From NCBI GenBank assembly GCA_002842935.1, contig PHEM01000109.1, forward strand, positions 1-9,030: a DNA stretch of 9,030 nucleotides, in the 5' to 3' direction. The DNA comes from Alphaproteobacteria bacterium HGW-Alphaproteobacteria-13. Lineage in GTDB: Bacteria; Pseudomonadota; Alphaproteobacteria; Sphingomonadales; Sphingomonadaceae. The translations under genes and the position numbers were made by a program. Shown here in pieces: positions 1-6,178 of the stretch. Under the pieces are notes generated by a model. It worked only from the letters and a program-made list of their open reading frames with translations, searched no databases and was not told the DNA's origin. Each line of letters begins with the position of its first letter. Positions within the stretch are counted from its first letter, which is position 1.

Positions 1-1097
1 GGTTGGCGCTGGGTCCCGACCTGCTGGTCGATGCGCTCGGCCGCGAGGGCGCGCGCTATGACGTTGCCGTCGTCTCCAACGTCGATGGCGCGGCGCTCGA
101 CGAGGCGCTGCGGACGTTCAGCCCGGAGCACACGCTGGTCGCGGTCGCGTCCAAGACCTTCACCACCACCGAAACGCTGCTCAACGCGGCGTCGGCGCGG
201 CAATGGCTGGAGGAGGCGGGGGTCGAGGACCCGCTCGGCCGCTTTATCGCGCTGACCGCCAGCCCGGAGCGGGCGATGGAATGGGGCATCGACGAAACGC
301 GCATCCTGCCGTTCAGTGAGACGGTCGGCGGGCGTTATTCGTTGTGGTCGTCGATCGGGTTTCCCGCCGCGCTGGCGCTCGGCTGGGACGCTTTCGCCGA
401 CTTGCTGGAAGGCGCGGCCGAGATGGATCGGCATTTCCGGCTGGCCGAGGGCGCCGACAATATCTGCCTGCTCGCGGCCTTCGCCGACCAGCTTTATGCG
501 AACCGGCTGGGGTGCCAGACGCGCGCGGTCTTTGCCTATGACGAGCGGCTGCGGCTGCTGCCTGCCTATCTGCAACAGCTTGAGATGGAATCGAACGGCA
601 AGTCGGTGACGCTGGACGGCGCGCCGCTGGACCGGGACAGCGCCGCGATCACCTGGGGCGGCGTCGGCACCGACGCGCAGCACGCGGTGTTCCAGCTGCT
701 GCATCAAGGCACGCATCTCGTCCCCATCGAGTTCGTCGTCGCGCGCGAACCCGACCATCTGCTCGACGCCGCGCATCATGAAACGCTGGTCGCCAATTGC
801 ATCGCGCAGGGCGCGGCGCTGATGGCGGGCCGCGCGAGCCAGGACGGCGCGCGCCATTATCCGGGCGACCGGCCCTCGACGACGATCCTGCTCGACCGCG
901 TGACGCCGCATGCGCTGGGTGCCCTGATTGCCTTCTACGAGCACCGCGTCTTTGCGAACGCGGTGCTGCTGGGCATCAATCCCTTCGACCAGTTCGGCGT
1001 CGAGCTGGGCAAGGAAATGGCGAAGGAGCTTGCCGAGGGAGCGGCCGATTTCGACCCCGCGACGCAGGCGCTGATGCAGGCGGCGCTGGGGGAGTAG
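1..1097 (+). CDS. pgi: Glucose-6-phosphate isomerase, C-terminal part (5' end outside window)
   Basis: This cytoplasmic enzyme interconverts glucose-6-phosphate and fructose-6-phosphate in glycolysis and gluconeogenesis. The reading frame is already open at the left edge; its first complete codon is at base 3. The 364 visible residues are about the last 70% of a protein that is usually around 500 residues in this group. The TTG at base 3 is not the real start. Numbering residues from base 3, I see the phosphate-binding SKTFTTTET (50-58), the family signature VGGRYSLWSSIG (108-119), MESNGK with the catalytic Glu196, GTDAQHAVFQLLHQGT with His227 (equivalent to rabbit His388), and the second signature NPFDQFGVELGK ending in Lys337. 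All the expected catalytic residues in this part are present, so the gene looks intact. It ends in TAG. Hairpin repeat 1115-1219 begins 17 bp later and may end transcription. Confidence 0.97.
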   Translation, partial: LALGPDLLVDALGREGARYDVAVVSNVDGAALDEALRTFSPEHTLVAVASKTFTTTETLLNAASARQWLEEAGVEDPLGRFIALTASPERAMEWGIDETRILPFSETVGGRYSLWSSIGFPAALALGWDAFADLLEGAAEMDRHFRLAEGADNICLLAAFADQLYANRLGCQTRAVFAYDERLRLLPAYLQQLEMESNGKSVTLDGAPLDRDSAAITWGGVGTDAQHAVFQLLHQGTHLVPIEFVVAREPDHLLDAAHHETLVANCIAQGAALMAGRASQDGARHYPGDRPSTTILLDRVTPHALGALIAFYEHRVFANAVLLGINPFDQFGVELGKEMAKELAEGAADFDPATQALMQAALGE

Positions 1098-1114
1098 GGC
1101 GCTAAACTCCTGAC

Positions 1115-1219
1115 TCGTCGCCCTGAACTTGTTTCAGGGTCCATGGTCTGCCCTCGAATGAAGCGCGGCGCGAAAGGAGAGGATCGGCCATGGATGCTGA
1201 AACCAGTTCAGCATGACGA
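1115..1219. repeat. Paired-hairpin inverted repeat between pgi and gor
   Basis: Two 32-bp arms (1115-1146 and 1188-1219) are inverted copies matching at 27 of 32 positions, around a 41-bp centre. Each arm also folds on itself. The left arm has CCCTGAA (1121-1127) pairing with TTCAGGG (1133-1139). The right arm has ATGCTGAA (1194-1201) pairing with TTCAGCAT (1207-1214). Both arms carry an NcoI-type palindrome CCATGG on the inner side. Translated on the minus strand the arms give peptides such as HAELVSAS and TLKQVQGD, which I recall as frequent spurious peptides in sphingomonad annotations; this suggests a high-copy dispersed repeat. It lies 17 bp after the pgi stop and may act as a transcription terminator, although there is no T-run. 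The remaining bases 1220-1293 hold the gor leader, in which I see no convincing promoter. Confidence 0.85.
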
Positions 1220-1293
1220 ATCCGAAAAAAATCCCATTGGCATCGCGGTCCCGGATGACCACATAGGCGGTCAGTTTCAGACAGGGGCAATCC

Positions 1294-2643
1294 ATGAGCG
1301 ATTTCGACTATGATCTCTTCGTCATCGGCGCCGGATCGGGCGGCGTGCGCGCCAGCCGCGTCGCGGCCGCGCACGGCGCGCGCGTCGCGGTGGCGGAGGA
1401 GTATCGCGTCGGCGGCGCCTGCGTGATCCGCGGCTGCGTGCCCAAGAAGCTGCTCGTCTATGGCGCGCAATTCGCCGAGGATTTGAAGGATGCGCGCCAG
1501 TTCGGCTGGGACGTGCCGACCGACTGCCGCTTCGACTGGAATGTGCTGCGCGACAATGTGCTGGCGGAAGTCGACCGGCTGGAGGGACTCTATGGCCAGA
1601 CGCTCGACAGCCACAAGGTGACGGTCTTCCGCTCGCGCGCGACGCTGATCGGCCCGCAGAAGGTCCGGCTCGCGGACGGGCAGGAAATCAGCGCGGAACG
1701 CATCCTGATCGCGACCGGCGGCCGACCCTTCGTCCCCGACTTCCCCGGCAGCGAGCATGCGATCACCTCGAACGAGGTCTTTCATCTCGATGCGCTGCCG
1801 CGGCGCGTGGTGATCGCGGGCGGCGGCTATATCGCCAACGAGTTCGCGGGCATCTTCAACGAGTTCGGCAGCAAGGTGACGATCGTCAATCGCGGCGACG
1901 CGATCCTGCGCGGCTATGACGAGCAGATTCGCGACCGCCTGCTGCAAATCTCGATGACCAAGGGCATCGAATTCAAGTTCAACGCCCCCTTCCGCTCGAT
2001 CGAGAAAAAGGCGGATGGTTCGCTGACCGTGACGCTGGAGAATTGCGACTCGATCGAGGCGGACGCCGTGCTGGTCGCGACGGGCCGCGTGCCGAACACG
2101 GCAGGGCTGGGGCTGGAGGATGCGGGCGTAGACCTGGACGAACAAGGCGCGGTCGAGGTCGATGACCACAACCAGTCGTCGGTGCCCAGCATCTATGCCG
2201 TCGGCGATGTCACCAACCGCATCCAGCTGACCCCCGTCGCGATCCGCGAGGGGCAGGCCTTTGCCGACAGCGTCTATGGTGGCAAGCCGACGACGGTCGA
2301 TTACGCCAATGTGCCGAGCGCGGTGTTCAGCCATCCGCCGATCGGCGCGGTCGGCCTGACCGAGGCGGAGGCGCGCGACCGTTTCGGCTCGATCCGTGTC
2401 TATACCAGCGATTTCCGGGCGATGAAGAATGTCCTCGCGGGCCGGAGCGAACGCGCGCTCTACAAGATGGTCGTGGACGAGGCGAGCGACCGCGTGGTCG
2501 GTCTCCACATGATCGGTCCCGACGCGCCGGAGATTTTGCAGGCCGCCGCCATCGCCGTGAAGGCCGGGCTGACCAAGGCCGATTTCGACGCGACCGTCGC
2601 CTTGCACCCCAGCATGGCCGAGGAACTGGTGCTGATGAAATGA
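1294..2643 (+). CDS. gor: Glutathione-disulfide reductase
   Basis: This FAD flavoenzyme uses NADPH to reduce glutathione disulfide to two glutathione molecules, keeping the cytoplasmic thiol pool reduced. The 449-residue product has the normal family length. The FAD-binding GAGSGG is at residues 12-17. The redox disulfide is in GGACVIRGCVPKK, Cys43 and Cys48. The NADPH Rossmann motif GGGYIANEFAG lies near 176-186 and is followed by VNRG with a downstream Arg, as in NADPH rather than NADH enzymes. The second FAD motif is YAVGDVTNRIQLTPVAI, and the C-terminal active-site HPSMAEE has His438 and Glu443. The CVIRGC redox motif and the short C-terminus fit glutathione reductase better than lipoamide dehydrogenase or mercuric reductase. 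The start is ATG 1294, preceded by a weak AGGGGC at 1283-1288. The stop overlaps the start of the next gene. Confidence 0.95.
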   Translation: MSDFDYDLFVIGAGSGGVRASRVAAAHGARVAVAEEYRVGGACVIRGCVPKKLLVYGAQFAEDLKDARQFGWDVPTDCRFDWNVLRDNVLAEVDRLEGLYGQTLDSHKVTVFRSRATLIGPQKVRLADGQEISAERILIATGGRPFVPDFPGSEHAITSNEVFHLDALPRRVVIAGGGYIANEFAGIFNEFGSKVTIVNRGDAILRGYDEQIRDRLLQISMTKGIEFKFNAPFRSIEKKADGSLTVTLENCDSIEADAVLVATGRVPNTAGLGLEDAGVDLDEQGAVEVDDHNQSSVPSIYAVGDVTNRIQLTPVAIREGQAFADSVYGGKPTTVDYANVPSAVFSHPPIGAVGLTEAEARDRFGSIRVYTSDFRAMKNVLAGRSERALYKMVVDEASDRVVGLHMIGPDAPEILQAAAIAVKAGLTKADFDATVALHPSMAEELVLMK

Positions 2644-2876
2644 CGGCTTTCCCTGCCGAGGAACGCGAGCGCCTGCTCGCGGTCAAGGGCGTCGGTCCCA
2701 CGGTCGTCGCGCGGCTGGAGGAAATCGGCATCGCCTCGCTGGCCGAACTCGCCGGGCAAAGCGCCGAGGATATCTGCCGCCGCGTCAGCCTGCTAACGGG
2801 CGCGACCTGCTGGCGCAACAGCCCGCAATCGCGCGCGGCGATCGAAGGGGCGATCGCGGCGGCGCGGGAGCGGTAG
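2640..2876 (+). CDS. Small helix-hairpin-helix protein (Cdd1 / pathogenicity-locus-like)
   Basis: This is a 78-residue protein of unknown cellular role. Residues about 11-40 form a helix-hairpin-helix with the hairpin glycines in KGVGPTVVARLEEIGI, followed by a second helical segment, SLAELAGQSAEDICRRV. Such modules usually bind the DNA or RNA backbone without sequence specificity. The overall pattern, a helix-hairpin-helix and then a conserved LTG plus a C-terminal helix, resembles the small Cdd1/pathogenicity-locus family; I infer this by eye. Two cysteines (in EDICRR and GATCWR) are present. The ATG overlaps the gor stop (ATGA), so it is probably translated by coupling with gor and belongs to the same transcript. 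There is no independent evidence that it takes part in glutathione metabolism. It ends in TAG, 17 bp before the inverted repeat at 2894. Confidence 0.85.
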   Translation: MTAFPAEERERLLAVKGVGPTVVARLEEIGIASLAELAGQSAEDICRRVSLLTGATCWRNSPQSRAAIEGAIAAARER

Positions 2877-2893
2877 CGAATAGCTACCTATAT

Positions 2894-2977
2894 CCCGTTC
2901 GTGTCGAGCGAAGTCGAGACACCTATCGGCCTTGCTCTACCACGATGGGTGTCTCGACTTCGCTCGACACGAACGGG
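2894..2977. repeat. Perfect 30-bp inverted repeat between convergent genes, probable bidirectional terminator
   Basis: Bases 2894-2923 and 2948-2977 are exact 30-bp inverted copies separated by a 24-bp loop. The arm contains the run GTGTCGAGCGAAGTCGAGAC, which is itself partly self-complementary (GTGTC with GACAC, and TCGA with TCGA). The element fills the gap between the plus-strand gor unit (stop at 2876) and the minus-strand regulator (last base 2993), lying 17 and 15 bp from them. That position and its symmetry fit a terminator working in both directions. No T-run follows on either strand, so termination is an inference. This resembles a short dispersed repeat I recall from sphingomonad genomes. 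Confidence 0.85.
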
Positions 2978-2992
2978 GTGGAGAGGTTGGTC

Positions 2993-4402
2993 CTAACCGA
3001 TCCGATACGGCACTACATCCCGTCGATCCGGGTCCACCAATATCGGCCGGTCGCTCGGCGGGAAGGCGCGTTGGTCGCAGTCGTCGCGGGGGCAGATGCG
3101 GCACGAGGGACCGATACGGGTTGCGGCCTGCGGGGCATTCACGTCCACGCCGTCCGCGTAAACGAAATCCCCGGCATATTGCGCCTCGCAACCCAGCGCG
3201 ACGGCGTAGCGCCGCGGGCTTCGCGCATAGCTGCCCGAGGGTTTCACCAGCCCCTTGGCCATCGACACATAGCGCAGCCCGTCGGGCGTCTCGGCAAGCT
3301 GGAACAATATGCGGTCGGGGATCGCCGCCGCCTCGTGGACGATCCACAGCGGGCAGGCGCCGCCGAAGCGCGCGAATTGCAGGCGCGTCGCGCTGTGCCG
3401 CTTGGTGATGTTGCCCGCCATGTCGACGCGGCAGAAGAACATCGGGATGCCGCGCGCGCCGGGGCGCTGGAGCGTCGAGAGGCGGTGGCACGCCTGCTCG
3501 AAGCTGACGCCATAGTCGAGCCGCAGCCGGTCGATGTCGTGCCGCACCGCGCGGGCGCTGGCGCGAAAAGCAGCATAGGGCATCAGCACCGCGCCCGCGG
3601 CATAATTGGCGAGACCGACATGCAGCAACTGCCGCGCCGCCGTGGTGCGCAGCGGCGAGGCCTCGACCACCGCCGCGATCTCGCTGGCGAGCGCCAGCGC
3701 CGCATATTGGTGCGCGAGCTGGAAGCGGCGGCTTTCGGGCGGCTGCGACGGGTCGATGACGAGGTGGCGCATCGTCGCGTCGAAATCGCGCAAGGATTGC
3801 GACTGACGATAGACGATCGATATGCCGAGCGCGCCCTGTAACCGCCGCTCGATGCTCTCGATGGAGGGGGAGGGCGCATCCCCGCGCAGTTCCGCCGCCA
3901 GCGCCTCGGCGGCGCGGTCGATCGTGTCGACATAATTGCCCGCGTCGTGGAACCAGTCGCGCACTTCCTCCCACGGCAAGCGGCTGCCTTCGGCGGTGCC
4001 GCCCGTCAGCGCCTCGTCGATGATCTGGAGCCGCTGGCCCGCGCGGCGATAGGCAGCGTGCAGCGCGACGAACTGGTCGGCCAACTGCGGCTGTTGCAGC
4101 GCCGCGCGTTCGAGCTGTTCGGGCGCGAGCGGCTGCGCGGCGAACAGCGGGTCGGCCGCCGCCTCGCGCAGCGCGCCCGCGCGGCGGTCGCCCGCGTCGG
4201 CGGCGACTTCCTCCCATCCGAGCGGGAACAGCTTTTGCAACCGGCCCAGCAGCGCGGGCGTCAGCGGCCGGTCGTCATGCTCGATCTGGCTGAGGTAGGA
4301 GGTCGATATGTCGAGCGTCGCGGCGAAGTCGGCCTGACGGATGCCGCGGTCGTGACGCAGCGATTTGAGACGGCTTCCGGCGAAGATGCGTTGGCGGGTC
4401 AT
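2993..4402 (-). CDS. pccR: Short-chain fatty acyl-CoA regulator (ScfR family, PccR/RamB-like)
   Basis: A 469-residue transcription factor, probably sensing propionyl-CoA or a related acyl-CoA and controlling the divergent pccB operon. Residues about 6-60 form an XRE-type helix-turn-helix (GIRQADFAATLDISTSYLSQ is the core). About 160-300 resemble the ImmA/IrrE (M78 peptidase) fold, including NYAAGAVLMPY (266-276). The usual HExxH zinc site is replaced by AHQYAAL at His231, so peptidase activity is unlikely. About 300-469 match the ScfR C-terminal domain (formerly DUF2083), with ARFGGACPLW (Cys350) and CRICPRDDC (Cys434, 437, 442). The start at 4402 is supported by a strong Shine-Dalgarno GGGGAGGA ending 3 nt upstream, which lies inside repeat 4406-4547. 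In Rhodobacter sphaeroides the homologue PccR regulates propionyl-CoA carboxylase. The symbol is assigned by family and context. Confidence 0.9.
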   Translation of the reverse strand: MTRQRIFAGSRLKSLRHDRGIRQADFAATLDISTSYLSQIEHDDRPLTPALLGRLQKLFPLGWEEVAADAGDRRAGALREAAADPLFAAQPLAPEQLERAALQQPQLADQFVALHAAYRRAGQRLQIIDEALTGGTAEGSRLPWEEVRDWFHDAGNYVDTIDRAAEALAAELRGDAPSPSIESIERRLQGALGISIVYRQSQSLRDFDATMRHLVIDPSQPPESRRFQLAHQYAALALASEIAAVVEASPLRTTAARQLLHVGLANYAAGAVLMPYAAFRASARAVRHDIDRLRLDYGVSFEQACHRLSTLQRPGARGIPMFFCRVDMAGNITKRHSATRLQFARFGGACPLWIVHEAAAIPDRILFQLAETPDGLRYVSMAKGLVKPSGSYARSPRRYAVALGCEAQYAGDFVYADGVDVNAPQAATRIGPSCRICPRDDCDQRAFPPSDRPILVDPDRRDVVPYRIG

Positions 4403-4425
4403 CAGTCCTCCCCTGAAAGGGGAGG
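4403..4425 (-). promoter_or_regulatory. Shine-Dalgarno of scfR/pccR inside a hairpin
   Basis: Read on the minus strand, the leader just before the regulator's ATG is CCTCCCC, a TTTCA loop, GGGGAGG, then ACTG and ATG. The seven-base arms (4419-4425 and 4407-4413) are perfectly complementary, so the ribosome-binding GGGGAGGA is one side of a GC-rich hairpin. This stretch is the outer edge of the repeat at 4406-4547. The site clearly fixes the start codon. That it limits translation is an inference. Confidence 0.65.
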
Positions 4426-4547
4426 GGGACCACCCGAAGGGTGGTGGAGGGGCACGGGCGATTTAGCTTGCCGCCGAAAGGAAGCGTTTGGCCGCACCTG
4501 CCCCTCCACCATGCTTCGCATGGTCCCCCTCCCCGTGCCGGGGAGGA
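4406..4547. repeat. Large paired-hairpin inverted repeat between scfR and the pccB operator
   Basis: Arms 4406-4454 and 4499-4547 are 49-bp inverted copies around a 44-bp centre. Each arm contains two small hairpins. The outer one has a CCTCCCC/GGGGAGG stem. The inner one has a GAAG loop closed by CCACCC/GGGTGG in the left arm and by CCATGC/GCATGG in the right arm. The arms differ mainly in the outer hairpin loop and in those paired inner-stem bases. The element fills almost all the space between the regulator start (3 bp away) and the first TTTGCAAA site (3 bp away). It resembles the element at 6866-7011 in its CTCCCCT and GGGGAG blocks. It is probably a dispersed sphingomonad intergenic repeat. 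No transposase is nearby. Confidence 0.85.
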
Positions 4548-4548
4548 T

Positions 4549-4596
4549 AGTTTGCAAACTCTAACTTCGCAACTTTGCAAATTCACATTTGCGCAA
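4549..4596. promoter_or_regulatory. Probable ScfR/PccR operator with tandem TTTGCAAA sites
   Basis: Two exact TTTGCAAA octamers lie at 4551-4558 and 4574-4581. The first sits in the 12-bp palindrome AGTTTGCAAACT (4549-4560). Each is followed after about 7 bp by a degenerate copy: TTCGCAAC at 4566-4573 and TTTGCGCAA at 4588-4596. The whole is two tandem 23-bp units. TTTGCAAA is the core I recall for RamB and for PccR of Rhodobacter sphaeroides, where paired copies lie upstream of pccB. I saw no other exact copy in the window. It stands 50 bp upstream of the pccB start, between pccB and the divergent regulator gene, and is markedly richer in A and T than its surroundings. The promoter -35/-10 could not be assigned with confidence. 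Confidence 0.75.
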
Positions 4597-4645
4597 TCGT
4601 GTCGAACAAGGCAGGGGCGAAGGCTTCAATATCGTGGAGACCTGC

Positions 4646-6178
4646 ATGTCCGCCAATATCGCCGAAATGGAAGCCCGCCGTGCCGCCGCCGCGCTGGGGG
4701 GCGGGCAGAAGCGCATCGACGCGCAGCATAGCAAGGGTAAGCTGACGGCGCGCGAACGGCTCGACGTGCTGCTCGACCAGGGATCTTTCGAGGAACTGGA
4801 CTCCTACGTCGAGCATGACTGCATCGATTTCGGGATGGAGAATCAGAAAATCCCCGGCGACGGCGTCGTTACCGGATCGGGCACGATCAACGGCCGCCTC
4901 GTCTATGTCTTCAGCCAGGATTTCACGGTGTTCGGCGGATCGCTGTCGAAGCGTCACGCCGAGAAAATCTGCAAGGTGATGGAAAAGGCGATGCTCGCGG
5001 GGGCGCCCGTGATCGGCCTCAACGACAGCGGCGGCGCGCGCATTCAGGAAGGCGTGGCGTCGCTGGGCGGCTATGCCGATGTGTTCCAGAAGAATGTGCT
5101 GGCGTCGGGCGTGGTGCCGCAGATCAGCTTGATCATGGGGCCGTGCGCGGGCGGCGCGGTGTACAGCCCCGCGATGACCGACTTCATCTTCATGGTGAAG
5201 GATTCGAGCTACATGTTCGTGACCGGTCCCGATGTCGTCAAGACCGTCACCAACGAAGTGGTGACGCAGGAGGAACTGGGCGGCGCGATCACCCACACGA
5301 CGAAAAGCTCGGTCGCGGACCTCGCGTTCGAAAATGATATCGAGGCGCTGCTCGCGGCGCGCGATTTCTTCGACTATCTGCCGGAGAACAACCGCGCCGG
5401 GGTGCCGGTACGTCCGACCAGCGACCCCTATGACCGCGAGGACGCAAGCCTCGACACGCTGATCCCGCCCAATGCGAACCAGCCCTATGACATGCACGAG
5501 TTGATCCGCAAGACGGTCGATGAAGGCGATTTTTTCGAGGTCCAGCCCGCGCACGCCGCGAACATCATCTGCGGCTTCGGCCGCATCGAAGGGCGCACGG
5601 TGGGCATCGTCGCCAACCAGCCGCTGGTGCTGGCAGGCGTGCTCGACATCAACTCGTCGAAGAAGGCGGCGCGCTTCGTCCGCTTCTGCGATGCGTTCGA
5701 GATTCCGATCGTGACTTTCGTCGATGTCCCCGGCTTTCTGCCCGGCACGGCGCAGGAATATAACGGTATCATCAAGCATGGCGCGAAGCTGCTGTTTGCC
5801 TATGCCGAAGCGACGGTGCCGAAGATCACGGTCATCACGCGCAAGGCCTATGGCGGCGCGTACGACGTGATGGCGTCGAAGCATCTGCGCGGCGACCTCA
5901 ACTATGCGTGGCCGACCGCCGAGATCGCGGTGATGGGCGCGAAGGGCGCCGTGGAAATCATCTTCCGCAGCGACATCGGCGACCCCGAAAAGATCGCCGA
6001 GCGGACGAAGGAATATGAGGACCGCTTCGCCAATCCGTTCGTGGCGGCGTCGCGGGGGTATATCGATGAAGTGATCCACCCGCACTCGACGCGGCGGCGG
6101 ATCGCGTTGGGGTTAAGGAAGCTGCGGAACAAGAGCCTCGAAAATCCGTGGAAGAAGCACGATAATATTCCGCTGTGA
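4646..6178 (+). CDS. pccB: Propionyl-CoA carboxylase beta (carboxyltransferase) subunit
   Basis: The protein transfers the carboxyl group from carboxybiotin on the alpha chain to propionyl-CoA, giving (S)-methylmalonyl-CoA. At 510 residues it has the usual PccB length. It shows the two crotonase-like carboxyltransferase halves. The N-terminal half has LTARERLDVLLD, SGGARIQEGV and GPCAGGAVYSPAMTDFIFMV. The C-terminal half has NSSKKAARFVRFCDAF, FVDVPGFLPGTAQEYNGIIK and RKAYGGAYDVMASKHL. Asp407 in GGAYDVM sits where an Asp favours propionyl-CoA over acetyl-CoA in actinobacterial PccB. I chose ATG 4646 because GTGGAG at 4634-4639 gives a good ribosome site and the resulting N-terminus MSANIAEMEARRAAA is typical. 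An upstream TTG at 4589 falls inside the operator. The alpha subunit gene is not in the window and is probably downstream of the mutase. The stop TGA overlaps the next ATG. Confidence 0.97.
   Translation: MSANIAEMEARRAAAALGGGQKRIDAQHSKGKLTARERLDVLLDQGSFEELDSYVEHDCIDFGMENQKIPGDGVVTGSGTINGRLVYVFSQDFTVFGGSLSKRHAEKICKVMEKAMLAGAPVIGLNDSGGARIQEGVASLGGYADVFQKNVLASGVVPQISLIMGPCAGGAVYSPAMTDFIFMVKDSSYMFVTGPDVVKTVTNEVVTQEELGGAITHTTKSSVADLAFENDIEALLAARDFFDYLPENNRAGVPVRPTSDPYDREDASLDTLIPPNANQPYDMHELIRKTVDEGDFFEVQPAHAANIICGFGRIEGRTVGIVANQPLVLAGVLDINSSKKAARFVRFCDAFEIPIVTFVDVPGFLPGTAQEYNGIIKHGAKLLFAYAEATVPKITVITRKAYGGAYDVMASKHLRGDLNYAWPTAEIAVMGAKGAVEIIFRSDIGDPEKIAERTKEYEDRFANPFVAASRGYIDEVIHPHSTRRRIALGLRKLRNKSLENPWKKHDNIPL

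Noticed and set aside
1237..1265. TTGGCA followed after 17 bp by CACATA as a gor promoter
   Set aside because: The -35 is reasonable but the -10 matches TATAAT at only two of six positions, which is too weak to annotate.
1102..2607. 501-codon open frame on the minus strand opposite gor
   Set aside because: Its codons are exactly in register with gor codons, so a stop would need sense TTA, CTA or TCA, which are rare in this GC-rich gene. It is poor in recognisable domains and runs into the 1115-1219 repeat. It is a shadow frame.
2945..3841. 298-codon plus-strand frame opposite the regulator, beginning in the inverted repeat
   Set aside because: It is a shadow of the ScfR gene, whose minus-strand frame carries a clear helix-turn-helix and ScfR C-terminal motifs and a good ribosome site.
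4403..4550. Insertion sequence or MITE with target-site duplication
   Set aside because: The element has inverted arms, but I see no clear direct duplication at its edges and no transposase, so it is reported only as a repeat.
4589..4645. Longer pccB N-terminus starting at TTG 4589
   Set aside because: That start lies within the TTTGCAAA operator, lacks a ribosome site and would add residues not typical of PccB. ATG 4646 has GTGGAG upstream and a typical N-terminus.
4583..6085. 500-codon minus-strand frame opposite pccB
   Set aside because: It has the same codon register relation as the frame opposite gor, with an Arg/His/Asp-rich composition typical of antisense translation. pccB is unmistakable on the plus strand.
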